Shown here in pieces: positions 54,281 to 63,706 of a stretch of 64,000 nt of DNA. The notes under the pieces were generated by a model that ran no database searches, was not told the origin of the DNA, and saw nothing but the letters and a program-made list of their open reading frames with translations. The number at the start of each line of letters is the position of its first letter. Position 1 is the first letter of the stretch. Both the position numbers and the translations under genes were made by a program. The stretch is from an uncultured Bacteroidota bacterium (GTDB lineage Bacteria; Bacteroidota; Bacteroidia; 2-12-FULL-35-15): positions 1 to 64,000 of the forward strand of contig CAINDA010000072.1 in assembly GCA_903847205.1 (NCBI GenBank), in the 5' to 3' direction.

Positions 54281-54318
54281 AAAAGTTCAGCATGTTGAAT
54301 AATGCTGAACCTTTTTTT
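54281..54318. terminator. Bidirectional terminator between the small secreted protein and fabI
   Basis: The perfect GTTCAGCAT/ATGCTGAAC stem (54285-54293 with 54302-54310) has an 8-base loop, with an A run before and a T run after. It serves both convergent genes. Confidence 0.9.
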
Positions 54319-54357
54319 AAATATTATTTTACGATTATCTCACTTTTTCTTTCAAGA

Positions 54358-55173
54358 CTATTTTGCACCAAATTTCGCTATCGCTTCAGCACTTGCTCCT
54401 GTTGATGAGTAGCCTCCGTCGTGAAATAAATTCTGCATAGTAACCATCCTTGTTAAATCAGAAAACAAAGTGATACAGTAATCAGCGCAAGCTGCGGCGC
54501 TTGCATTGCCTAAGGGAGCAATTGAGTCTGCAAAGCTGTAAAAATCGTCAAAACCATTTATACCTGTACCTGCAGTAGTTTTGGTGGGCGACTGGGAAAC
54601 TGTATTTATACGCACTTTTTTATCTTTCCCGTAGTGATACCCGAAGCTGCGGGTTATTGATTCCAGCATTGCTTTAATATCAGCCATATCAGTATAAAAA
54701 GGGTAGGTGCGCTGAGCGGCCATATAAGTAAGAGCTACTACACTGCCGTATTCATTAATGGCATCCATCTTTTTTGCAACACTTAACATTTTATGAAGCG
54801 ACAATGCAGATACATCAATGCCTTTCATAAAATATTCGTAGTTCAATTCTGTGTAAGGTATCTTTTTACGAATGTTTACGCTCATGCCGATGGAGTGAAG
54901 GACAAAATCGATTTTGCCGCCTAAAACTTCCTGGGATTGGCTGAACAGGTTAGTTAAGTCCTCAACACTTGTAGCGTCAGCGGGAATAATCTCTGATTTT
55001 GTTTTTTCTGCCAGCTCTTTTATTTCACCCATACGCATCGCTATTGGGGCATTTGATAAAACAAATACAGCACCTTCTTCGTGAGCCTTTTCAGCTACTT
55101 TCCAGGCAATGGAATTTTCATCTAAAGCTCCCGTGATAATACCTCTTTTTCCTTTTAATAAGTTGAATGACAT
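54358..55173 (-). CDS. fabI: NADH-dependent enoyl-[acyl-carrier-protein] reductase
   Basis: The 271-residue SDR-type reductase performs the last step of the fatty acid elongation cycle. GIITGALDENSIAWKVAEKA is the cofactor motif. FVLHSIGMS matches the second conserved region, and the Tyr-x6-Lys pair is in YTDMADIKAML. VRINTVSQSPTKT is the typical SxSPxxT-type loop after the catalytic helix. The sequence is divergent from E. coli FabI, as expected for the Bacteroidota branch. A TATATTTG element lies 37 bases upstream. Confidence 0.93.
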   Translation of the reverse strand: MSFNLLKGKRGIITGALDENSIAWKVAEKAHEEGAVFVLSNAPIAMRMGEIKELAEKTKSEIIPADATSVEDLTNLFSQSQEVLGGKIDFVLHSIGMSVNIRKKIPYTELNYEYFMKGIDVSALSLHKMLSVAKKMDAINEYGSVVALTYMAAQRTYPFYTDMADIKAMLESITRSFGYHYGKDKKVRINTVSQSPTKTTAGTGINGFDDFYSFADSIAPLGNASAAACADYCITLFSDLTRMVTMQNLFHDGGYSSTGASAEAIAKFGAK

Positions 55174-55209
55174 ATTTTAATTATAAATTTTTGTTCAAGT
55201 AATGGATTA

Positions 55210-55217
55210 CAAATATA
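55210..55217 (-). promoter_or_regulatory. -7 promoter element TATATTTG for fabI
   Basis: Exact TAnnTTTG match on the - strand, 36 bases before the fabI ATG. No clear -33 element. Confidence 0.5.
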
Positions 55218-55338
55218 GAGTTTATCGGCATTAATCTGAATAAGATTTTTTTGGATTTAATTAGCAGCTGTTTTTCCATCAAATTGAAGGCTTAGTATCT
55301 TCAATTGTATTAAATGTTTTTTATCAAAATAGAAAAAA

Positions 55339-56088
55339 CTACTGATTAGTTAAATTATCAATTATAATTGAGACCTGCCAAATATGATTCGAATCAAAAT
55401 TGCTGTCATGTGAATGATACGCATACTGGTTATAGTAGCCTGTTTCAACAGCAAGGTTATCACTGATATTATATCCTAAACCTATAAAAAATCTGTTCTG
55501 ATCAAATAATTTATACCCTGTTACTTTGCTTTCTCCGTTGATAAATAATTCATTTGACAGAATAGTGTATGCACTTTTCTTATCATAAATTTTATGGCAG
55601 AGCAGTTTTTGGTATTTGAGCATGTACCTCCCTCGAAATACGGTTTCAAAAATATTACCGCGGTCTTTAATTTCCCGAATTTCTGTTCTGAACCTATTAG
55701 AGATTGTGTTTGTCCCCAATAATTTGTAAAACTGTCCCTGAAAAGCAATTCTATATTCGGGATAATCTCTTTGTCCCATATCGGAAATTGGATAATTGTA
55801 CCATAAACCGGCAAATGCAGAAAGTTTAATGGATGGCACAGGATAATAATGTATCCAGGGGCGTATTGTAAGCTGTTCCCCATATTTCAGGAAAGAAATT
55901 TTCTCGTAAGGGCTTTGACGAGAATATTGAAAATCGCACTGCCATTTCAATTTTTTACTTATCCGCCCCAATAAATCTGCCTCAGACCATAACTGGGTTG
56001 TATTATTAATTTTTTTATCCTGTGCAGTCACTGTTAAAATAATAAGAGAAAAAAAGGATATACAATAAAGCTTGTAAGGATACTTCAT
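55339..56088 (-). CDS. DUF2490-family outer membrane protein
   Basis: The 249-residue protein has a signal peptide (MKYPYKLYCISFFSLIILTVTAQ). It is made of amphipathic beta strands (LKWQCDFQYSRQSPYEKISF; LSAFAGLWYNYP; YRIAFQGQFYKLLG; NRFRTEIREI; LAVETGYYNQYAY). It ends in an aromatic-rich strand. This pattern matches DUF2490, a small outer-membrane beta-barrel of unknown function. It follows recN by 75 bp in the same direction and may be co-transcribed. Confidence 0.82.
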   Translation of the reverse strand: MKYPYKLYCISFFSLIILTVTAQDKKINNTTQLWSEADLLGRISKKLKWQCDFQYSRQSPYEKISFLKYGEQLTIRPWIHYYPVPSIKLSAFAGLWYNYPISDMGQRDYPEYRIAFQGQFYKLLGTNTISNRFRTEIREIKDRGNIFETVFRGRYMLKYQKLLCHKIYDKKSAYTILSNELFINGESKVTGYKLFDQNRFFIGLGYNISDNLAVETGYYNQYAYHSHDSNFDSNHIWQVSIIIDNLTNQ

Positions 56089-56163
56089 TTTAGATAAGTA
56101 CAGAAAATTTTATAAAATTAAGTTGGAGCAATTACTAACGGTTGTTTTTTAACACTATTGAAT

Positions 56164-57819
56164 TCAATTTTTAAGAAGTTCTTTCGCATTGCTTATTGCT
56201 GCTGCAGTGGGCGTTCCAGAGCTCAGCATTTTTGCAATTTCCTGAACCCGCTCTTCTTCGGTAAGTTTTTTGACGGCACTGTAAGTTTTTTTATTTTTTT
56301 CTTCTTTAAAAACAAACAAATGCGACTGTCCTTTTACAGCAATCTGAGGAAGGTGGGTAATAGCAATTACCTGCATAGAATTCGACATCAAATTCATTAT
56401 GTTTCCCACTTTATCAGCTATTTCACCTGAAACACCTGTATCGATTTCATCAAAAATAATAGTTGGAAGAGCTGAGAGCTGAGCAATTAAAGATTTTATG
56501 CTTAGCATAAGGCGGGATAATTCTCCGCCGGAAGCAGCTTTATTTAAATCTTTAAAATCACTGCCTTTGTTGGCCGAGAATAAAAAATTTATTTTATCTG
56601 CACCGTCTGCATTTAAAACTACCGTTTCAATATGTTCCACTTTCAGCTGGGCATGGGGCATTGACAAAGATGACAACAGTGCAGCAATTTCTTTTTCAAT
56701 TTTAGGAATTACTCTTTTTCTGTCAGCCGTAATCTTTTTTGCAAGTGTTATTAAAGATTTTTGAACGCTGCTTAACTCATTTTTTGTTTTCTCAATTTCT
56801 GTTTCAAGTGAGCTGAAATCAAGCAGTTTGTTGCTTAATTCGTTTTTTAAAACAATTAATTCATCAATCTCTTTCACCTGATGTTTCTGCTGTAATCTGT
56901 ATATTGTATCTAATCGGATTGTTAATTCCTCAATACGTTTAGGATCGTACACAATATCCTGCTCAAGGCTTTCAAGCTCATTGCTGATATCTTTCAATTC
57001 AATAAAAGAACTGTTAAGCCTGATACTTAATTCATTTATTTCAGGCTTGTACTTTGCAAAGGAAGCTATCAGTATTTTTATTTCACTCAATGACGAAAGT
57101 AAATTCTGCTCTCCGCCGTTTAAACCGGATGAAGCTTTTGAAAGATTTAGTTTTATTTCTTCAGCATTATTCAGCGTTTCCAGCTCCTGCTCAATCCCTG
57201 CCTGTTCTCCCGATTTTAAATCAGCATCTTCTAATTCATTAAATTGAAATTGAAAATAATCTAATTCTTTTTTTGCCTGCGATTCCTTTAGAAGCAGTTC
57301 ATTTAAAGTTTTTTCCAACCCTTTGAACTGTTTGAAACTGCCTGCATATTCATTTAATGCTACGGCATGATCTGCATACGCATCCACTACTGAAAGTTGA
57401 AACTGGCTTCCATTAAGTGTTAATGTTTCATGCTGTGAGTGAATATCTATAAGACGTTCAGCGAGACTTTTTAATAGGCCGAGCGTAACGGGGGTATCAT
57501 TGATGAATGCACGGGACTTACCTTCTGGATTTATTTCTCTGCGGATAGTTGTAATAACTTCATAATCCAGCTCATTCGCCGAAAAAAAATCTTTTAAAGA
57601 ATATTCTTTGAGAATGAAAGATGCTTCAACAATACACTTACTGTTTTTATCAAGCAGCGCTTGGGTATCAGCTCTGCTTCCTGCAACAAGCCCTAAAGCA
57701 CCCAGTAATATTGATTTACCGGCACCGGTTTCGCCGGTAATAATTGTCAGGCCTTTCGAAAAATCAACTTCGAGTTTATCAATTAAAGCATAATTGCGGA
57801 TGGATAAATGCTGCAGCAT
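56164..57819 (-). CDS. recN: DNA repair protein RecN
   Basis: The 551-residue SMC-like ATPase acts in double-strand break repair. Walker A GETGAGKS is at residues 29-36. Two coiled-coil arms (~150-240 and ~280-380) flank a short tip. The C-terminal head has AASGGELSRLMLSIKSL (signature) and PTIIFDEIDTGVSGEIADKV (Walker B with the D-loop). VIAITHLPQIAVKGQSHLFV is the typical H-loop region. Length and order fit RecN well. It lies downstream of porD in the conserved bamD-rpoZ-coaBC-porD-recN block. Confidence 0.95.
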   Translation of the reverse strand: MLQHLSIRNYALIDKLEVDFSKGLTIITGETGAGKSILLGALGLVAGSRADTQALLDKNSKCIVEASFILKEYSLKDFFSANELDYEVITTIRREINPEGKSRAFINDTPVTLGLLKSLAERLIDIHSQHETLTLNGSQFQLSVVDAYADHAVALNEYAGSFKQFKGLEKTLNELLLKESQAKKELDYFQFQFNELEDADLKSGEQAGIEQELETLNNAEEIKLNLSKASSGLNGGEQNLLSSLSEIKILIASFAKYKPEINELSIRLNSSFIELKDISNELESLEQDIVYDPKRIEELTIRLDTIYRLQQKHQVKEIDELIVLKNELSNKLLDFSSLETEIEKTKNELSSVQKSLITLAKKITADRKRVIPKIEKEIAALLSSLSMPHAQLKVEHIETVVLNADGADKINFLFSANKGSDFKDLNKAASGGELSRLMLSIKSLIAQLSALPTIIFDEIDTGVSGEIADKVGNIMNLMSNSMQVIAITHLPQIAVKGQSHLFVFKEEKNKKTYSAVKKLTEEERVQEIAKMLSSGTPTAAAISNAKELLKN

Positions 57820-57858
57820 GGAATATAAATCAATTAATAAAAATCACACTGCTAAGTT

Positions 57859-57938
57859 AGTTTGAAAGTTTGAAAGTTTAAAGTTTTCGGAAATGTAATT
57901 TATAACAGACTTTCAAACTTTGAACTTTTCAAATTAAA
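57859..57938. repeat. Imperfect inverted repeat GTTTGAAAG.../CTTTCAAAC
   Basis: GTTTGAAAGTTTGAAAGTTT (57860-57880) is followed by the inverted form CTTTCAAACTTTGAAC near 57912-57930. It separates porD and recN. It has no T run of terminator quality. The low-complexity arms make its origin unclear. Confidence 0.55.
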
Positions 57939-57954
57939 TTTTATAAATTTAACT

Positions 57955-58854
57955 TTACTGAGCAGCCATTATTTTTTGATACTTATTGCTGTTTGTAGGA
58001 TCTATTTCATTCAGGAGGTTTACCACTTTTGCTTTTTCATCAGCGAATGCACCTGAATAAATATTTATTACCTCATCTGCTTTAGCAGTAAAAAAGACCT
58101 GCAGGCTGAATGACAGTGGTTTTATTTGATGTATTTTTTTGAGGTCTTCTAAACTTTCATAAATTACGGTGCGCGCAGTTTCTTTATTATCGGCCATTAT
58201 ATCCATTCCCAAGCGGTGATATTTATACATACATTCACGAAGAGACACAAATGATGCATCTAACATATTATTAATTATCCAATACCGGTTTTTGGTGCCG
58301 TCAAATGCCTTCCAGCCAAGGTCGCTTGAGCTTTGCGCATTGTTTACAATGGCTAATGATTTTTGCAGATAGGGTGTGCCGCCATTTAATGAAAATGAAT
58401 CATAATCTAATCCTATCATCAGGTAGGCATAATAAGCAAGAATGGATGTAAGATTAGATAAATGTGCGTTTTCAGTAAAGTCAAGAGGTTGGTTTTCCAG
58501 GTATTTAAACTGAATGTCGTTATCATTAAAATTTAAAAGCACAGAATTATAAGATGTTTTAAAAACCGGTCTTCGAAGCTGTACCTGAAGTGTACCTTTA
58601 AATTCTTCAGTAGAGATACGTTCTGTAACGTTTATTAAAATGCTGCAGTCAAGTCTTTCGCTGTTTTTAAAAGCATCACCCGTCCATTTTTTATTATTCA
58701 TAAACTCAAAAATGGCGGTCTGCAAGGTCTCAAACACTCTCTTATCAGTTCCTTGTATCTGCTGCGATAAAACTTGAATCTGGCAGTTCAATTCCTGTGA
58801 AAAGGATTTTTGTAATAAGAAAAGAAAAAATATGGATACAAATAATCTGCGCAC
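57955..58854 (-). CDS. porD: T9SS protein PorD (DUF4835)
   Basis: The 299-residue DUF4835 protein starts with GTG at 58854 and a signal peptide (MRRLFVSIFFLFLLQKSFSQ). It opens LNCQIQVLSQQIQGTDKRVFETLQTAIFEFMNN, the family's conserved start. LQVQLRRPVFKTSYNSVLLNFNDNDIQFKY and LTSILAYYAYLMIGLDYDSFS follow. DUF4835 corresponds to PorD, implicated in T9SS function. Its gene lies next to coaBC (4-bp gap) as in other Bacteroidota. The window's two T9SS cargo proteins depend on this system. Confidence 0.9.
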   Translation of the reverse strand: MRRLFVSIFFLFLLQKSFSQELNCQIQVLSQQIQGTDKRVFETLQTAIFEFMNNKKWTGDAFKNSERLDCSILINVTERISTEEFKGTLQVQLRRPVFKTSYNSVLLNFNDNDIQFKYLENQPLDFTENAHLSNLTSILAYYAYLMIGLDYDSFSLNGGTPYLQKSLAIVNNAQSSSDLGWKAFDGTKNRYWIINNMLDASFVSLRECMYKYHRLGMDIMADNKETARTVIYESLEDLKKIHQIKPLSFSLQVFFTAKADEVINIYSGAFADEKAKVVNLLNEIDPTNSNKYQKIMAAQ

Positions 58855-58858
58855 GTTT

Positions 58859-60070
58859 TTAATTCTTAATTCTCAATTTATAATTTTGAATTTCTTTAAG
58901 GATATCTTTGGCCGCTTCAGGCTTACTCTTTAACTTAAATTCTGAAGTTTTATTGTTCTTATCGATAATTGTTATTTTGTTGGTATCCGTTTTAAAACCG
59001 GCACCGTTATCATTCAAAGAATTTAATATAATTAAATCAAGGTTTTTATTTTTTATTTTCGATTTTGCATTCTTGATTTCATTCTCGGTTTCAAGCGAGA
59101 AGCCGATTAATAACTGATTTGATTTTTTTAATTTACCCAATTCAGCCAACGTATCTATTGTGGGAATTAATTTAATATTTTCAGGTGCGTCCGCTTTTTT
59201 TATTTTTTGATTGGCAGCTTTAGCGGGTTTAAAGTCAGCGACAGCAGCTGAAAGCACAGAAATATCGGCTGATTGAAATGCTTTTGATGCAACATTAAAT
59301 AATTCTTCTGCTGAAGTAATATCAATCCGTTTAATAGAAGTATTGATAGTTTTTAAACTGTTGGGACCGCATACCAGCGTTACTTCTGCACCTTGATTGG
59401 CAAATTCCTCGGCAATAGAAAAACCCATTTTTCCCGATGAGTGATTACCGATAAACCGCACTGGGTCTATTGCTTCGTAGGTAGGGCCGGCTGTTACCAA
59501 AACTTTTTTTCCAGAAAAAGGCAGCTGCTGAGTTAACGCTTTTGATAGATAGGCAGCAATATCTTCGGCTTCAGCCATACGGCCCTCGCCATTCAAACCG
59601 CTTGCCAGTTCACCGGTTCCGGGAGGAATGATTCCGATGCCGAATGATTTTAAATGCTTTAAATTTTCAGCCGTTGCCGGATGTTTATACATATCCAGAT
59701 CCATTGCAGGTGCTATGTAAACCTTGCAGCGCGCAGATAGATAAGCAGCAAGTAATAAATTATCGCATATTCCGTTGGCCATTTTGGCAATGGTATTTGC
59801 AGATGCAGGAGCAATTATAAATGCATCAGCCCAGAGACCAAGTTCAACGTGGTTATTCCACAGTCTGGTTTTGTCTTTTACAAAATCAATTAAAACGGGA
59901 TTCTTAGAAAGGGCAGAAAGTGTGAGGGGAGTGATGAAATCAACAGACGCAGGTGTCATAATTACTTTAACATCAGCACCAGCTTTTATAAGTAATCGAA
60001 TTAAAAAAGCTGATTTATAAGCAGCAATGCTGGCTGTTACACCAAGAATGATTTTTTTATTGCGCAGCAT
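58859..60070 (-). CDS. coaBC: Bifunctional phosphopantothenoylcysteine decarboxylase/synthase
   Basis: The 403-residue enzyme (Dfp) makes 4'-phosphopantetheine for CoA. The N-terminal CoaC half binds FMN: ILGVTASIAAYKSAFLIRLL, WNNHVELGLWADAFIIAPASANT with the catalytic His, and YIAPAMDLDMYKHPAT. The C-terminal CoaB half has VTAGPTYEAIDPVRFIGNHSSGKMG and VSILSAAVADFKPAK-like ISVLSAAVADF, with a KITIID end segment. The gene lies between rpoZ and porD. Confidence 0.95.
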   Translation of the reverse strand: MLRNKKIILGVTASIAAYKSAFLIRLLIKAGADVKVIMTPASVDFITPLTLSALSKNPVLIDFVKDKTRLWNNHVELGLWADAFIIAPASANTIAKMANGICDNLLLAAYLSARCKVYIAPAMDLDMYKHPATAENLKHLKSFGIGIIPPGTGELASGLNGEGRMAEAEDIAAYLSKALTQQLPFSGKKVLVTAGPTYEAIDPVRFIGNHSSGKMGFSIAEEFANQGAEVTLVCGPNSLKTINTSIKRIDITSAEELFNVASKAFQSADISVLSAAVADFKPAKAANQKIKKADAPENIKLIPTIDTLAELGKLKKSNQLLIGFSLETENEIKNAKSKIKNKNLDLIILNSLNDNGAGFKTDTNKITIIDKNNKTSEFKLKSKPEAAKDILKEIQNYKLRIKN

Positions 60071-60094
60071 CTTTTTAAAAATTAGAATTAAAAG

Positions 60095-60141
60095 ATAAAG
60101 GATTTAGGATTGCATTAAAATCATTCCTAAATCCTTTATCC
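60095..60141. repeat. Perfect 16-bp inverted repeat GATAAAGGATTTAGGA/TCCTAAATCCTTTATC
   Basis: The arms at 60095-60110 and 60126-60141 enclose a 15-base loop between rpoZ and coaBC. It lacks a T run. The AAATCC core is shared with short repeats near etfA. It may be a dispersed palindrome that lets the mRNA fold between co-transcribed genes. Confidence 0.8.
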
Positions 60142-60148
60142 TTAATAC

Positions 60149-60478
60149 TTATTTCTCTGTTTCAGTTGTTGGGTTACGGTGATAAATTTTACCGTCAAAA
60201 AACTCCTGAATTGCAATCAAAGAAGGCTTTGGAAGACGCTCGTAAAATTTTGAAATTTCAATCTGCTCGCGGTTTTCAAAAATCTCCTCTAAATTATCGG
60301 TACTAGTGGCAAATTCGGCCAGCTTATTTGTTAACTCCTCTTTTATCTCCGCACTGATTTGGTTAGCGCGTTTCGAAATAATAGCAATACTTTCATAAAT
60401 ATTACCGGTTTTGCCATCGAAATCTCTTAAATCCCTTGTAGTTGTTGTTAAATCGGCTGTTGTTTTTTTGTAGTCCAT
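60149..60478 (-). CDS. rpoZ: RNA polymerase omega subunit (RpoZ-like)
   Basis: The 109-residue protein has the Bacteroidota omega pattern: KTGNIYESIAIISKRANQISAEIKEELTNKLAEF is the helical core that binds RpoC. FYERLPKPSLIAIQEFFDGKIYHRNP is a lineage-specific C-terminal extension. It begins 4 bp after bamD and is followed by coaBC. Confidence 0.9.
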   Translation of the reverse strand: MDYKKTTADLTTTTRDLRDFDGKTGNIYESIAIISKRANQISAEIKEELTNKLAEFATSTDNLEEIFENREQIEISKFYERLPKPSLIAIQEFFDGKIYHRNPTTETEK

Positions 60479-60482
60479 TTTT

Positions 60483-61367
60483 CTATGATGTTGGTTTGTT
60501 ATACTTTTCTAAATTTTTTAAAGCACTCGAATAAATACTTTCTGCCTCTTTTAAATAGATTCCTGAAGGAAATGCATCTACAAATTTTAGATATGAATCA
60601 ACGGCAGCTTTAAAACGCTCCTGCTTTTTTGATTCAATACTGTTTAATGCCAGCAGGTAGTAAGATTTAATAATTAAATAATCTAATTCTTCTGTATGTT
60701 TTGTATCGGCAAAATCTTTTAAGTGATTGTTGAATGCAGTGACAGCAGCTTTGTAGTTACTCATGTTATAATATAACATTGCGTTTTCATAGGACTTACG
60801 TTCAAGTTTGCCTCTTAATTTATCTAAAATTTTATTGCATTCGACAATACGTCCGCTTTTAGGATACAGGTTAGTGAAACGCTGAAATTCCCTGATTGCA
60901 AGCTTAGTATCGGCCTGATCAAGACTATATTCTGGCGAACTTAAATAAAAACAATAAGCATTCATATAAGCGCACTCTTCAACATGCACATTGTTTGGAA
61001 ATGTTTTCACAAAATTGCGGAATTGATATCCAGCAACAATAAAGTCCTGCAGGTTATAATTGCAGTAAGCATAATAATAATGTACTTCCTCGGCTTTTGC
61101 GGTACCCCTGTAAACACTCATCAATTCTTCAAAAAGAGTCTGAGCACGGGTATAATCTTTTTTGTCAAAATATTTAACAGCAGCAACGTACTTTGCTTCC
61201 ATATCACCGCTTTTGACAAGTTTATTAAATTTGCCGATGGTAAGATCAAAGCGTTTCTTTTTGTCGCTGCTGTCCTCAGATTCGTAAACTCTTTTTTCTG
61301 TATTGCACGACGCAATACCCCAAAGCAGAAGCACCGAAAATAATATGTTAAACTGTTTTTTTAGCAT
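60483..61367 (-). CDS. bamD: Outer membrane protein assembly factor BamD
   Basis: The 294-residue lipoprotein of the BAM complex has a signal peptide ending in the lipobox WGIASC (lipidated Cys21). The rest is TPR-like: AVKYFDKKDYTRAQTLFEELMSVY, YYAYCNYNLQDFIVAGYQFRNFVKTFP, AIREFQRFTNLYPKSGRI, and AMLYYNMSNYKAAVTAFNNHLKDF. These fit BamD. It is the first gene of the bamD-rpoZ-coaBC-porD-recN block, with a TATCTTTG element only 10 bases upstream of the ATG. Confidence 0.93.
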   Translation of the reverse strand: MLKKQFNILFSVLLLWGIASCNTEKRVYESEDSSDKKKRFDLTIGKFNKLVKSGDMEAKYVAAVKYFDKKDYTRAQTLFEELMSVYRGTAKAEEVHYYYAYCNYNLQDFIVAGYQFRNFVKTFPNNVHVEECAYMNAYCFYLSSPEYSLDQADTKLAIREFQRFTNLYPKSGRIVECNKILDKLRGKLERKSYENAMLYYNMSNYKAAVTAFNNHLKDFADTKHTEELDYLIIKSYYLLALNSIESKKQERFKAAVDSYLKFVDAFPSGIYLKEAESIYSSALKNLEKYNKPTS

Positions 61368-61377
61368 AAGGCGACTG

Positions 61378-61385
61378 CAAAGATA
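61378..61385 (-). promoter_or_regulatory. -7 promoter element TATCTTTG close to the bamD start
   Basis: Exact TAnnTTTG match on the - strand. Only 10 bases separate it from the ATG, so the 5' untranslated region would be about 5 bases or less. Confidence 0.5.
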
Positions 61386-61649
61386 CGTTTTTTGATTTAA
61401 ACAGCGTGCTTTTTGTTTTTTTTATGGATTGCCGGATTTCTGATCATAAAATTGAACTGGATCCAGAAATAATCTATTTTGTGTTATTAATAAGGTGTGA
61501 TTTTTTTCTCAAGCTGAAAACTTTAGAAAATATAATTTGCAGCGAATGGCTTCTATCAAAACAAAATGTCAAAAATAAAACGGGATGTGTTTTATTAATG
61601 GAGCCATTTGGTCAGTGAGAAAAAGGACTGCTTTTTGTATCTTAAGCTT

Positions 61650-63437
61650 TTACATTCGCTCCGGCACTTCAATTCCAAGCAGTTTCATTGAGGCTTTAAT
61701 GGCTGTTCCGATTGTTTTTGATAGATGCAGGCGGAATAAAATTAAATCTTTTTGTTCTTCCTTTAAAATTGGAACATCATGATAATACTGGCTGAATTCT
61801 TTTGCAAGATCATAAACATAGTTTGCTATCAGCGCAGGGCTGTATTCAGAAGCTGCCTCCTTTAAAATGGAATTAAAATTATATAATCTGATGATCAATC
61901 CTTTTTCCTTAGACATCAGGTTAACAGGAAATACAAGAGGAGCTGTGCTTTCTAAGCCGGGAATTTCGGCTGCTTTACGCAATAAGGCCTGTATCCTCAC
62001 ATAATTGAATTGGATGAAAGGGGCTGTGTTGCCATTAAAATCAATAGATTCGGCAGGGTTGAAAAGCATTTTCTTTTTAGGGTCAACTTTCAGCATGAAA
62101 TATTTTAGTGCTCCTAATCCAATTGTACGATATAATTTTTCTGAATCTTCCTTACTTAAACCTTCTGCTTTCCCCAGCTCTTTGGACGTTGCAGCAGCTG
62201 TATCAATCATTTCCTGCATCAACTCATCAGCATCAACAACAGTTCCTTCCCTCGATTTCATCTTGCCTTCAGGCAGTTCAACCATACCATAGGATAGATG
62301 ATATAAACCTGCTGACCAATCATAACCTAACTTTTTAAGTGTGAGAAACAAAACTTTAAAATGATAATCCTGCTCGTTTGCAACGGTATAAATCATTTTT
62401 TCGAAATGCTCTTCTTCGGCGCGCTGCACAGCTGTTCCAAGATCCTGAGTCATATACACTGATGTGCCGTCTGCACGCAGCAATGTTTTTTCATCTAAGC
62501 CGTCAGCAGTTAAATCAATATATACCGAGTTGTCTGATCTCCGTTTTAAAATACCTTTTGCCAGCCCTTCATCAATAATATTTTTTCCCAGCAAATAGGT
62601 TTTGCTTTCGAAATAAATTTTATCAAAATCAACTCCAAGCATATTATAGGTGGCTTCGAAACCCGCATATACCCAGTTGTTCATCATCAACCAAAGGCTG
62701 CGGACTTTTTCATCATTGGCTTCCCATTTAAAAAGCATCTCTTGTGCTACGAGCATCAAGGGGGCCTGCTTTTCAGCATCTTCCTTGCTTTTTCCCTGAG
62801 AGATTAAGGCTTCAATTTCTTTTTTATAATGCTTATCAAACTCCACATAATATTTACCAACAAGGTGATCGCCTTTCATTCCGCATGATTCGGGAGTTTC
62901 GCCGTTTCCCCATTTTTGCCATGCCAGCATTGATTTGCAGATATGAATGCCGCGGTCGTTCACCAGATTTGTTTTAATAACTTTATTGCCGGCGGCTTTT
63001 AAAATTTCAGCAACTGAATAACCAAGCAGGTTGTTGCGGACGTGGCCAAGATGCAAAGGTTTATTGGTATTGGGGGAAGAATATTCTATCATTACAGTTG
63101 GAGCATCTGCCCGTAATTCCGCATTAATAAAAGGTTGCCCGCTGATAGATTTAAGATAAGAAAGCCAGTAAGCATCAGAAATTACAATGTTTAAAAAGCC
63201 TTTAATTACATTAAAACCTGCCACTTCAGGAGTGTTGGCTAAAAGAAAGTTTCCGATTTCAGCCGCCGTTTCTTCCGGTTTCTTTTTTGAAATTTTTAAA
63301 AAATTAAAAACCACTAATGTTAGGTCACCTTCAAAATCAGGGTTTGTTTTTTCAAATGTTATTTTTTCTATGGATGCATTGTAAAGAAACAGTAATGCTT
63401 CTTTTGTTTTTTCGCCAAGTTTTTTTTCGATGTCCAT
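61650..63437 (-). CDS. argS: Arginyl-tRNA synthetase
   Basis: The 595-residue class I synthetase charges tRNA-Arg. The N-terminal additional domain (~1-110) contains VIKGFLNIVIS. The catalytic core has EYSSPNTNKPLHLGHVRNN (the HIGH-type motif, HLGH) and GKMKSREGTVVDADELM, the KMSKS-equivalent region of ArgRS. The C-terminal anticodon-binding domain (~480-595) ends ASMKLLGIEVPERM. Length is normal for bacteria. It is monocistronic with a TACTTTTG element 27 bases upstream. Confidence 0.96.
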   Translation of the reverse strand: MDIEKKLGEKTKEALLFLYNASIEKITFEKTNPDFEGDLTLVVFNFLKISKKKPEETAAEIGNFLLANTPEVAGFNVIKGFLNIVISDAYWLSYLKSISGQPFINAELRADAPTVMIEYSSPNTNKPLHLGHVRNNLLGYSVAEILKAAGNKVIKTNLVNDRGIHICKSMLAWQKWGNGETPESCGMKGDHLVGKYYVEFDKHYKKEIEALISQGKSKEDAEKQAPLMLVAQEMLFKWEANDEKVRSLWLMMNNWVYAGFEATYNMLGVDFDKIYFESKTYLLGKNIIDEGLAKGILKRRSDNSVYIDLTADGLDEKTLLRADGTSVYMTQDLGTAVQRAEEEHFEKMIYTVANEQDYHFKVLFLTLKKLGYDWSAGLYHLSYGMVELPEGKMKSREGTVVDADELMQEMIDTAAATSKELGKAEGLSKEDSEKLYRTIGLGALKYFMLKVDPKKKMLFNPAESIDFNGNTAPFIQFNYVRIQALLRKAAEIPGLESTAPLVFPVNLMSKEKGLIIRLYNFNSILKEAASEYSPALIANYVYDLAKEFSQYYHDVPILKEEQKDLILFRLHLSKTIGTAIKASMKLLGIEVPERM

Positions 63438-63464
63438 TATTCTCAGTTGTGATAATTAGGAAGG

Positions 63465-63472
63465 CAAAAGTA
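63465..63472 (-). promoter_or_regulatory. -7 promoter element TACTTTTG for argS
   Basis: Exact TAnnTTTG match on the - strand, 27 bases before the argS ATG. No clear -33 element. Confidence 0.5.
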
Positions 63473-63706
63473 TTAAAAAGATTTTTCAAGTTCAGATATA
63501 AAAAATCTCGAGAGCTTTAATTTTTTTACAATATATTAAAGGTGCAGATCTTGAAGAGAAAAAAATTAATGAATTTTAACGATACATTAATTAGATAATA
63601 ATGTGCCTTTTTTAGCACAATAAATCGAACCTGTTTTTAATCGAAAAATAATTAACGCAATGATAATAGTTATAAATATTTTAAATTAAAACAGCGATTC
63701 TAAAAT